A stretch of 49,012 nucleotides of DNA from Gammaproteobacteria bacterium. GTDB lineage: Bacteria; Pseudomonadota; Gammaproteobacteria; Pseudomonadales; Cellvibrionaceae. The position numbers and the translations under genes are program-made. Positions 8,501-16,374 of this stretch are shown here, piece after piece; position 1 is the stretch's first letter, and each line of letters begins with the position of its first letter. The stretch spans positions 1 through 49,012 of the forward strand of contig JAGKWY010000026.1 in assembly GCA_021151625.1 (NCBI GenBank), in the 5' to 3' direction. The notes under the pieces were generated by a model, which saw nothing but the letters and a program-made list of their open reading frames with translations, did no database searches and was not told the DNA's origin.

Positions 8501-10306
8501 TTGTGGTGTAGTTCGGCAGCGGTGGCGGCGAGTGATAAAAAGCCGGCCGCCAAGCCGGACTTTTCGGCATTGATGGCTCAAGAGATAGAAGCGCGCATCG
8601 TTGCCCTGCAGTTGGCTTTTGAAGGGGCGGATGCCAAAAGCGCCCACTTCCTGAATCAGGCGGTTAGCAGCTTCTATCACCAGCGGCAGTATCGCCCGGC
8701 CTGGAATAACAAGGCGCGCCTGAGGGAGTTGATCGAATCTATTGAATCTGTGGCAGCTGATGGACTTAACCCGGACGATTATCAAGTCAACCAACTGCGT
8801 CATGCACTGCCGTTGATTGGCGATGATTCGCCGGAATCCCTCAATATGCGGGTGGATGACGAGCTGCGCGCAACGACTGCCTACTTGCGGGCTATTTACC
8901 ATCTCTTTAATGGCAAGGTAGATCCCACCGGGTTAGACCCGCAGTGGAACTTTGAACTGGAAGACCTGACCCAAACCAGCCTGGCGACACAACTGCTGAC
9001 CGCTGTTGATGAGGGCGGTATTGTTGAGCTGTTTGCCAAAACTCGCCCACAGCACCCCACTTACCGTAGTTTGGTGGCTGGTTTAAAACACTACCGCGAA
9101 TTAAATGATGCCGGTGGCTGGCCAGCCTTGCCAACTGGCCCAACCCTAAAGCCCTGCATGATAGATCCGCAAGTCGTTATCCTGCGTCAGCGCCTGGCTG
9201 TCACCGGCGAGTACGCTGACCCGGAGTTAAGCGCGAAAGAATCCCGGGCTGTGGTGGAAGAATGTGTGGCAGTGAATGCAAAGGCGGCTGCCGCTGCCTC
9301 ATCAATTGCATCTTCAATGGTGGGGGATTCTGCCTCCAATGGTGCAATAGAAAGCAGCAGCGAATCCTCTTCATCGCTTGCCAGCTCATCCGTTGAAGCT
9401 TCATCATCCAGCGCTGCTCCGATAAACCCTGCAGAAGTATTTGATCCCTATTTGGTTGAAGCAGTAAAAAGTTTCCAGCGCGACCAATACCTGGAAACAG
9501 ATGGCGCTATTGGTCCGGCAACACGTGCAGCACTGAATGTCTCTGCGCAAGCGCGCGTGGATCAAATTCGCGTGAACCTGGATCGCGCACGTTGGCTGTT
9601 GCATAACATTCCACCGGAAATGTTACTGGTGGACGTGGCTGGATTTAAAATTACCTACTTCAAGGCCAATCAGCCGATTTGGCGTTCGCGCGTGCAAGTG
9701 GGTATGTCTTACCGCACCAGCCCGATTTTTAAATCAGAAGTAAATTACATAACGCTCAATCCAACCTGGACAATTCCGCCCACCATTTTACGCAAGGATG
9801 TACTGCCAAAATTACGCAAGGATTTAAGTTACCTGCGCGATAACAAAGTGCGTGTACTGGATAGCAGCGGCCAGGAATTGGACCCGGCCAAGATCGATTG
9901 GTTTAAGCCGGGCAATGTAACCCTGCGTCAGGATGCAGGCCCTCACGCAGCCCTGGGTAAAGCGGTCATTCGCTTCCCCAACTCGCATTCGGTGTATCTG
10001 CACGATACGCCGCATCAAAAATTATTTAACAAAAGCCAGCGTGCCTTTAGTTCTGGTTGTATCCGTGTAGAGCGCGCACTGGAGTTGGTGGAATTGCTGC
10101 TGACGGAAACCCCGGGCTGGGATAAAACCGCCATTGATAAAGCACTTGAAACAGGCAAAACCCGCAACGTGAATCTCGCCAAGCGCGTGCCTATCTTGCT
10201 GGCTTACTGGACAGTGGATGCGGTGAGCGAAGACAAGATCGCTTTCAAGCCGGATATTTATGCGCGCGATGCCCAGGTGCTAACCGCGTTAAACCGTAAC
10301 AATTGA
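8501..10306 (+). CDS. L,D-transpeptidase, YcbB/LdtD-like, with serine-rich insert and damaged 5' end
   Basis: From the TTG at 8501 the product is 601 residues. It contains an N-terminal scaffold region, a poly-serine stretch (about 275-305), a peptidoglycan-binding domain (about 308-345, AVKSFQRDQYLETDGAIGPATRAAL) and a YkuD catalytic domain with His501 (YLHDTP) and Cys520 (SSGCIRV). It would form 3-3 cross-links in peptidoglycan. The start is odd. In frame upstream, codons 8468-8536 encode VVILGIWSLLW...AAVAAS, a clear signal peptide core, but an in-frame TAA at 8465 separates it from the nearest ATG at 8402. Either a rare start codon is used or the 5' end is mutated. Confidence 0.85.
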   Translation: MWCSSAAVAASDKKPAAKPDFSALMAQEIEARIVALQLAFEGADAKSAHFLNQAVSSFYHQRQYRPAWNNKARLRELIESIESVAADGLNPDDYQVNQLRHALPLIGDDSPESLNMRVDDELRATTAYLRAIYHLFNGKVDPTGLDPQWNFELEDLTQTSLATQLLTAVDEGGIVELFAKTRPQHPTYRSLVAGLKHYRELNDAGGWPALPTGPTLKPCMIDPQVVILRQRLAVTGEYADPELSAKESRAVVEECVAVNAKAAAAASSIASSMVGDSASNGAIESSSESSSSLASSSVEASSSSAAPINPAEVFDPYLVEAVKSFQRDQYLETDGAIGPATRAALNVSAQARVDQIRVNLDRARWLLHNIPPEMLLVDVAGFKITYFKANQPIWRSRVQVGMSYRTSPIFKSEVNYITLNPTWTIPPTILRKDVLPKLRKDLSYLRDNKVRVLDSSGQELDPAKIDWFKPGNVTLRQDAGPHAALGKAVIRFPNSHSVYLHDTPHQKLFNKSQRAFSSGCIRVERALELVELLLTETPGWDKTAIDKALETGKTRNVNLAKRVPILLAYWTVDAVSEDKIAFKPDIYARDAQVLTALNRNN

Positions 10307-10486
10307 GGGGAAAAATCCGCTAACAGCGGTAAATGAGTCGAGTTTGGTGACTTTTTGAACAGTCGCGGCATGCAAATTTGTATTTATCGCAAGTCGCGTC
10401 TAGCGTTAATAGGTGTTAAGACCATAAGCCGTATCTGGCACATACTCCTAATTAATAGCTAAGGTTCACTAAGGACACCATCCATC

Positions 10487-12497
10487 ATGGCCACCAAAAA
10501 ATCCTCGCGCGCCAATGAAACCCTTGAGCAAGATGATCTGATCACGCTGGATGCTCCGCCGCTTGGGGCGCTGCGGTTCCAATATCGCACTGGATGTCGC
10601 CTCGCTGGTTTATAACGCACGCAATTATTACCTCAACGATTTCACCAACGAAGAAAAAGAAGTCCGCGAGCAAGATCATAAACCCATGCGCTGGATCAAG
10701 CGCGGGTTGCATTTAAAAGGGTCGCATCGCCTAAAGCCGGTATTTTTAATTGAGCCGCTGGTAATGCTCGGCGATCTGGATAAAGACATTGATGGTCGCA
10801 TTCGCTTTTCCCATAAAGGCGAGCGCTCGGGCTTTTTGAAAGACTATACCAAAATGAAAATCATGGATTTGTCTGAAGTCCATGCCGGTGGTTCCGGTAA
10901 CGCGCCGATTCTTGGGCAGTACCTCGCCAAAATTATTTTGAACAAAGATACCCAGCGTTTTTCCAATCCCGATTGGAAACATGTGCATTCCTACTTAATT
11001 GATTCTTGCGGTATCAAAGCCAACCAGTCGCGCTTGTATTTTTATATTTTCAGTGCGGGTGGCGGCACCGGCTCAGGCATGGCGAGTGAGTTTGGCCTGG
11101 CGCAGCAATATGCCTACATGAGTAAAACCTTTGATTCGCACTCGCAAGCGGATAACGCCGAAAATCGCGGCCACTCTTTTGTGTTTGAGCCGATATTTAC
11201 CAGTGGTATTTGCATACTGCCGAACATTTCTGACCATGGGGTGGAAATGTCGGAAGCGTTGCATATCAATGCCGGTCGCTTGTTGTGTAAATACTTGTCG
11301 GAGGAGTGGGATTTCTCTTACAACTTCGACAACGAAGATTCGAGCGAAGCCAGTGTTATGCATCGCATTCGCCCCTGGAATGCGATGATGCTGATCTCCA
11401 ATGACATTATGCGCTATGCCGAAGAAACCGATGAAGGCGCTATCCAGCATATCGATGTTAATGCCATGGAGAAGTACGCCAATCAATATATCTCCCAACA
11501 AATTTTTAATATTCTCACCGCACAAGCGGTTACTACGGATTACGACGAAAATTATTTCCGTCGCGCGGGTATTGATATTGGTGAAACCATTCGCCTCGAC
11601 GCTAACGACCTGTTTATGAGTCTCGCCGGCCCGGTGGCAGTGGCTTATGCCGAATCAGTGATTCCTACTGCATTACCAGTGCAGGGCGTGGATAAATTGC
11701 GTGGCCTGGAAACCAAAAAAAGCAGCGAACTGAATATCGATGATTTGTTCTATCGCTCAATTGATTTGCCGCATTTCAACAAGGTGACCCAGGCAATTGA
11801 AGGTATCAGCCTTTTGCCGATTGAGTCTGAGCACTACCGTGCTGCCCTGGAAAATTATTTGCAAAAAGGCTATGACCCGGAAGAGCTGAAGAACCTGCAT
11901 TTCTTCAAAAATTGTTCGTCGATTGTGTCAATTATTTCCCTGCCGAAAGATTACAAGCTCTCCTATATGGATTTGAATAAGCTCAAATCCCATTTGAATG
12001 GTTTGTTCCCGAATACTACGTTGAAACGTTATGCGCTGGTGATAGGCGCATCGGCCAATATTTCGCTGACGACCCTGATCGTAAAAAGCCCCTGTTTGAG
12101 CGATGACTTCCTTACTTTAATCGTGGCCTTTATCAAACGCTGTTTCGCCAAAGACCCTTATCGGTTTGACGAGCAATTGGATTCCGCCATGCTCGACTTT
12201 ATCCGCGCCGAAGACTTTGATGAAAAACTGGTGGATAAAATGCTTAACGAGTATGAGAACCCGGCGAAAATTCTCGATACCAACTGGTATGCGATTAAGC
12301 CGATGTACGAGAAAAAATACCGCGAGCTGATCAATGACTCGGAAAAATTCTGTTCGATCAACGATATCCGCTTGTCGCGCGACAGTGTGAAAAAGGCAAT
12401 CAAATACCTACGTGAGATTTATCGGCACAAAATCAGCAAAACGCGCATTGTTTCCCTCAACTCTACATCGCTATCACTCGATAAACCCAAAAAGTAA
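10487..12497 (+). CDS. Divergent tubulin/FtsZ-superfamily GTPase, interrupted by a +1 frameshift
   Basis: An ATG at 10487 (AAGGA upstream) opens MATKKSSRAN...LITLDAPPLG, and the frame then leaves the homologous sequence. The body continues one base later: GRCGSNIALD resembles the tubulin T1 loop (GQCGNQIG). The tubulin signature SAGGGTGSG lies at residues 168-176 counted from the internal ATG at 10551, and RLDANDL (348-354) is a candidate T7 loop. Dropping one G of the run 10565-10568 would join both parts into about 669 residues. The C-terminal half (400-648) is unfamiliar. It should be a GTP-binding cytoskeletal or membrane-remodelling protein, possibly related to the FtsZ-like families. 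It stands alone, between an L,D-transpeptidase gene and a terminator. Confidence 0.8.
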
Positions 12498-12521
12498 TTG
12501 GTGTGGGTATTGGCTGCTAAA

Positions 12522-12550
12522 AACGGAGAGGCTCGCCTCTCCGTTTTTTT
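12522..12550 (+). terminator. Rho-independent terminator after the tubulin-like gene
   Basis: A 9-bp stem (ACGGAGAGG with CCTCTCCGT) around CTCG is followed by a run of seven T. It lies 25 nt past the stop codon of the tubulin-like gene and before the ribosome-binding site of the VOC gene. Confidence 0.9.
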
Positions 12551-12586
12551 ATTGTAAACTGCAGCGACTTTTAACTGGAGGTTAAT

Positions 12587-12988
12587 ATGGTTCCTGCATT
12601 ACTTTTAATTGACCATGTGCATGTATCGGTGAAAAACCGCGCTCAGGCCGAGCAATGGTATAAAGATGTACTGGGTTTTGCGCGCGTTGCTGAATTTGAT
12701 GAATGGGCGACTGACAAGGGCCCACTCACCATGGGCAATGCCCAGGGCAATATCCATTTGGCCTTGTTTGAGTCAGACAAGGTGCAAAACACCGTTATCG
12801 CTTTTAGCGTGACCGCCGAAAACTTCTTTGCCTGGATTGAGCATCTGAAGGACAAAGGAATCACCACCAACATCATTGATCACAATCTCTCCTGGTCAAT
12901 TTATTTCCGCGATCCGGATGGCAACCCCTTTGAAATTACCACCTATGACTATGCCGAGGTACATGGCTATATGGAGTGGGATGCGTGA
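12587..12988 (+). CDS. VOC family protein (glyoxalase/dioxygenase fold)
   Basis: This 133-residue protein has the paired beta-alpha-beta-beta-beta pattern of the vicinal oxygen chelate superfamily. It starts at IDHVHVSVKNRAQAEQWYKDVLGF and ends with SIYFRDPDGNPFEITTYDY. Candidate metal ligands are His14-16 and the Glu of PFEITTY. Members isomerise, cleave or bind small electrophiles or antibiotics, and the substrate cannot be read from sequence. GGAGG lies just upstream of the ATG. Confidence 0.83.
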   Translation: MVPALLLIDHVHVSVKNRAQAEQWYKDVLGFARVAEFDEWATDKGPLTMGNAQGNIHLALFESDKVQNTVIAFSVTAENFFAWIEHLKDKGITTNIIDHNLSWSIYFRDPDGNPFEITTYDYAEVHGYMEWDA

Positions 12989-13091
12989 TTGCTGCTATGC
13001 CGCAATACGCTAATTAAATGCGCATTTTTGATCATGGCCAGCTGGCTGCTTTGCCGTAAGATGAATTGAGTTTCGGTGATCAGGAGTTGTT

Positions 13092-13964
13092 GTGAATTCA
13101 TGTCAGCAGCGCTGTGCGCAATTATTGGATTTTATCGAGCAGAATCTGGAAACAGATTTGGATATTCCGCGCTTGAGTGCGCAGGCCTGCGTTTCCCCCT
13201 TTCATTTGCAGCGCGTGTTTCGCGGTTTGTGCGGGTTTTCTGTTGCCTACTACATCAAACAGCAACGGTTAAAGCGTGCAGCCTGGCAGTTGGCTTATCG
13301 CCCGGAAATGCGCGTGCTGGATGTGGCATTGCAGGCGAGCTATGAAAGTTCAGAAGCGTTTTCGCGCGCGTTTAAGCAAGTGTGCGGGCAAGCTCCCAGT
13401 GAATTTCGCACGGCACCCGATTGGTCACCCTGGCAATTGGCGGGAGTCGCCATCAATCACGTGCGCAATGAGGTATTGGCAATGCAGAATGTAGATTATG
13501 TAGTTGAATTGGTAGAGTTTCCGGCATTATCGCTGGTTGTGTGCGAGCATCGCGGCAGCCCGGCCAGTTTGCCGCAATCTATTGCAAGGTTTATTGGCTG
13601 GCGACGCGAGCAGAGCTTGCCGCCGGCGAAATATCGCACCTTCAATTTAGTTTATGACGATCCGGATTCGGTAGCACCGGAAGACTTTCGTTTTGATCTG
13701 GCCGTTGCGGTTAATCAGCAATACGAATTGAATGAACCGGGTTTTGTGCATAAGCAATTACCCGCATTGCGCTGCGCACGCATTCGCCATCAGGGCGGTG
13801 ACCATGGATTGGATGCTGCAGTACGCTATTTGTATACCCAGTGGTTGCAGGGCAATGATGAAGAGCCCAACAACTTTCCGTTATTTTTCGAGCGCGTTAG
13901 TTTTTTCCCCGATGTGCCCGCGCATCTGGCTATCACCGATATCTATTTGCCGCTACGCAATTAG
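13092..13964 (+). CDS. AraC-family regulator with GyrI-like effector-binding domain
   Basis: The product has 290 residues from GTG 13092, with GGAG upstream. Residues about 1-110 form the double helix-turn-helix of AraC proteins (LSAQACVSPFHLQRVFRGLCGFSVAYYI and ALQASYESSEAFSRAFKQVCGQAPSEFR). About 130-290 form a GyrI/Rob-type domain that binds small hydrophobic ligands. The order, DNA-binding part first, is as in Rob and MarA-like fusions. It is convergent with a broken GyrI-like gene. Control of the neighbouring detoxification genes is plausible but not shown. Confidence 0.88.
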   Translation: MNSCQQRCAQLLDFIEQNLETDLDIPRLSAQACVSPFHLQRVFRGLCGFSVAYYIKQQRLKRAAWQLAYRPEMRVLDVALQASYESSEAFSRAFKQVCGQAPSEFRTAPDWSPWQLAGVAINHVRNEVLAMQNVDYVVELVEFPALSLVVCEHRGSPASLPQSIARFIGWRREQSLPPAKYRTFNLVYDDPDSVAPEDFRFDLAVAVNQQYELNEPGFVHKQLPALRCARIRHQGGDHGLDAAVRYLYTQWLQGNDEEPNNFPLFFERVSFFPDVPAHLAITDIYLPLRN

Positions 13965-13967
13965 CTT

Positions 13968-14002
13968 AACCCGGCGCATTCGAGAGGATGCGCCGCGGGT
14001 TT
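13968..14002. terminator. Bidirectional terminator between convergent genes
   Basis: Nested arms AACCC / GGGTT and GGCGCAT (13973-13979) / ATGCGCC (13988-13994) enclose TCGAGAGG. The hairpin lies between the stops of the AraC-type gene (13964) and the leftward GyrI-like gene (14001). The T run is short, so strength is uncertain. Confidence 0.6.
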
Positions 14003-14516
14003 AGCGTTTCACTGGTAGCCAGATTTCAATATCACCTGTCCCTGTGTGTGGATCAAAGGCTTCGCCATAGCGCTCAAAAAAATGCAGCGAGTTTTCTTGT
14101 GCGATGGCGTGTTGGTACCCGGATGTTGGCAACCATTGATCAAACGCAAAATCAATAGTGGTGCGCAGCGTTTGTACCGATCCCACATGGGTAAATACGG
14201 CATAGGTTTGTGAGGGAATAATAAACGGGCTGAGGTCGGCGTCTAATCCGGTAAAATCCCACACTGCACAGGCGGCCATGTAATAGTATTCATGGTTACG
14301 CAAATGAATACATACGCCATAACCGACATTATCCACGCGCTGCGCAATCAGATCCTAGCCGCTGGTTAGCTGCTGCCAGAGCTTTGGAATTTTTTGCGCG
14401 GCGTTTTGGTCCAGTGGCTCGCGCAAACCGGCCACCAATAGCGGCCCGGCTTGTTCAATTCGCGGTGGAGCAACTGCTGGCGTCACATCAGCCGAAGTGT
14501 TGTTGGAATCGTTCAT
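14001..14516 (-). pseudogene. GyrI-like small-molecule-binding protein with in-frame amber stop
   Basis: Reading from the ATG at 14516 gives 53 codons (MNDSNNTSAD...IPKLWQQLTSG), a TAG at 14355-14357, and then an open frame continuing DLIAQRVDNVGYGVCIHL to the end at 14001. The two parts together make a normal AraC-effector-type (GyrI-like) domain of about 171 residues, so a single base change (for example CAG to TAG) explains the interruption. The start overlaps the end of the YCII gene by 29 nt, suggesting translational coupling. It could be a true pseudogene, a sequencing error or a read-through site. Confidence 0.75.
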
Positions 14517-14874
14517 CTTTAGTTGGGTCCAGTTCGCGCACAGGGCGAATTTCTATAGTGCCAAAACGCGCCGGTGGAATTTTGCTGGCGAGTTGAATAG
14601 CTTCATTTAAATCGCGTGCGTCCAGTAAATAGAATCCGGCCAATTGCTCTTTGGTTTCTGCAAAAGGCCCGTCGGTAATTAAAGGCTTGCCATCGCGAAT
14701 ACGCAAGCTGGTAGCAGTGGTTGAAGGGTGCAGCGCATTACCGCCAATCATTTTGCCGCTTTCACGCAGCCCCTGGCCGCAGGCGTCGCATTCGCTGTTC
14801 AACGCTTTCCACTCATTAGAGGTCATGTTGTTGATGATATTCTCATCGTAAAAAACCATGCATAAATATTTCAT
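14488..14874 (-). CDS. YCII/DGPF-domain protein
   Basis: The product has 128 residues from ATG 14874 (MKYLCMVFYDE); the longer upstream frame has no family similarity. The hallmark DGPFAETKEQLAGF (residues about 70-83) defines the DGPF subgroup of YCII-related proteins, dimeric alpha-beta-barrel proteins of unclear chemistry. Genes of this subgroup are known companions of ECF42 sigma factors, and one is encoded in this window at 20753-21997. It lies in a leftward group with a VOC protein, a DUF1428 protein and the broken GyrI-like gene. Confidence 0.87.
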   Translation of the reverse strand: MKYLCMVFYDENIINNMTSNEWKALNSECDACGQGLRESGKMIGGNALHPSTTATSLRIRDGKPLITDGPFAETKEQLAGFYLLDARDLNEAIQLASKIPPARFGTIEIRPVRELDPTKDERFQQHFG

Positions 14875-14908
14875 CGGTTGCTCCGCTGCGGATGTGAATT
14901 GATAGCGA

Positions 14909-15316
14909 TTATGCCTGAACGTGTGAAGGTTCCATAAACATAATTTCCCAGTTGTGGCCATCCAGATCTTCAAAGCCGTGGTAATACATAAAACCGTGGT
15001 CAATTGGTTCTGCCGGCGCTGCTTTACCTCCTGCCGCTACGGCTTTTTTGACCATCTCATCCACTTGTGCGCGGCTGTCGCAAGAGAGGCAAATCAGTAC
15101 TTCCTTGGTGGTGTGGGCATCGGCAATGGCTTTGGGGGTGAAGCCTTTAAAAAAGGGTTCGGTTAATAGCATGGAATAAATGGTGTCGCTAATCACCATG
15201 CAGGCTGCATTCTCGTCGGTAAATTGCGGATTAAACGTATAACCCAATTGTGAAAAAAATGTTTTGGATTTTTCCAAATCTTTTACCGGAAAATTAATAA
15301 ATACTTGCGTTGGCAT
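14909..15316 (-). CDS. VOC family protein (glyoxalase-like)
   Basis: The 135-residue protein starts MPTQVFINFPVKDLEKSKTF and ends DHGFMYYHGFEDLDGHNWEIMFM, the typical first and last strands of the vicinal oxygen chelate fold. It lies 34 nt upstream of the YCII gene, in the same direction, so co-transcription is likely. Proteins of this subgroup are often found with YCII and DUF1428 genes. No substrate can be assigned. Confidence 0.85.
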   Translation of the reverse strand: MPTQVFINFPVKDLEKSKTFFSQLGYTFNPQFTDENAACMVISDTIYSMLLTEPFFKGFTPKAIADAHTTKEVLICLSCDSRAQVDEMVKKAVAAGGKAAPAEPIDHGFMYYHGFEDLDGHNWEIMFMEPSHVQA

Positions 15317-15386
15317 AATTCAGTTCCTTAGTGCATCTTGTTAAAAAAGAGTTGTTTAATAGTGTTGTGAAAAGGTGTTGATAAAT

Positions 15387-15752
15387 TTATTCGTAGCGAA
15401 CAATAGATTTAAAACCGCCATAGGCCATGCGTTTAAAATCAAAGGGCGGATTTTCCTTATCGCACATGTCATTCAGGCGCGGGTCGGCCATTACCAGCGC
15501 ATTAATACGATCGCGCTCTTCGCGTGAGGGATAAATAATCCAGGCAATCACTACCGTTTCATCGCCTTTACAACCCGCTGCCGTGCGAAAAGAAGTCAAA
15601 TCCTGATGCTCAAGGTCATCGCCTACACATTCCCAGTAGGCAAGGGCGCCATGCTCTTTCCACACGGCGCCGGCGGTATTGGCCATTTTTTGGTAATCGG
15701 CCAGTTTTTCAGGGGCAAGTGGCAGTAAAAAGCCATCTACATAATGAGTCAT
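15387..15752 (-). CDS. DUF1428 family protein
   Basis: The 121-residue protein begins MTHYVDGFLLPLAPEKLADYQ and contains WKEHGALAYWECVGDD and FKRMAYGGFK, features I associate with DUF1428, a dimeric ferredoxin-like fold family of unknown function. Its start has a good ribosome-binding site (AAGGAG on the minus strand). It is the first gene of the leftward group DUF1428, VOC, YCII, GyrI-like. Confidence 0.82.
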   Translation of the reverse strand: MTHYVDGFLLPLAPEKLADYQKMANTAGAVWKEHGALAYWECVGDDLEHQDLTSFRTAAGCKGDETVVIAWIIYPSREERDRINALVMADPRLNDMCDKENPPFDFKRMAYGGFKSIVRYE

Positions 15753-15933
15753 GGTGTATCTCCTTAAACAAAGTTGGTTTTAAACGCTGTTGGTTGACTG
15801 TTATCTATTAGTCGCAAGGGCTTATGGAAATTCGACAGCGGCAGGAAATTTTTTTGCGATTTCTTTGGGAATTATTAAAACTGCTTTATAGTCAATCAGT
15901 TACCTTCAATTACTTGGTCAGGGAGTCAGGTTT

Positions 15934-16335
15934 ATGAGTGCTCGCGGACAATGTTTATGCGGTGCTGTGTCATTTAACGTCCAGTTTCCCTCCCGCTGGG
16001 TGGCCCATTGCCATTGCACTATGTGCCAGCGCGCCCACGGGGCGGCGTTTGTAACCTGGGCGAGCGTGAATACGGCGCAATGTACCTTGCAGGATTCACA
16101 AGGGCACTTGCGCTGGTATCAATCTTCAGCAGAGGCGGAGCGCGGTTTTTGCAGTCAGTGCGGCAGCAGCCTGTTTTTCCGTTCCAGTCGCTGGCCGGGG
16201 GAGATTCATATCGCCCGCGCTAACTTTATTGATCCACTCGATAAGGAGCCGCAGATTCACGGTTACTATGACACCCATGTTGATTGGATCACCCTGGCAG
16301 ATTCACTGCCCAAAAAGCCTGCGCCCGGTATTTAA
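15934..16335 (+). CDS. GFA/CENP-V-type zinc-binding protein
   Basis: This 133-residue protein carries the cysteine pattern of the GFA (glutathione-dependent formaldehyde-activating) superfamily: CLCGAV near the start, HCHCTMCQRAHGAAF about residues 28-42, and FCSQCGSSLFF about 72-82. These residues bind two zincs. Most members are not proven formaldehyde enzymes, so only the fold can be stated. It precedes the antiporter gene by 39 nt in the same direction. Confidence 0.87.
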   Translation: MSARGQCLCGAVSFNVQFPSRWVAHCHCTMCQRAHGAAFVTWASVNTAQCTLQDSQGHLRWYQSSAEAERGFCSQCGSSLFFRSSRWPGEIHIARANFIDPLDKEPQIHGYYDTHVDWITLADSLPKKPAPGI

Positions 16336-16374
16336 TGCTGCAGTTTGCAAAAAATTAATTATTTGAGTTGATCT

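Noticed and set aside
10551..12497. The internal ATG at 10551 as the true start of the tubulin-like gene
   Set aside because: There is no ribosome-binding site, and it would remove the first beta-strand that precedes the T1 loop. The ATG at 10487 with AAGGA fits better once one base is allowed for.
14909..15316. The VOC protein as a specific antibiotic-resistance determinant
   Set aside because: The fold is shared by many enzyme types and no resistance-specific residues or context are visible.
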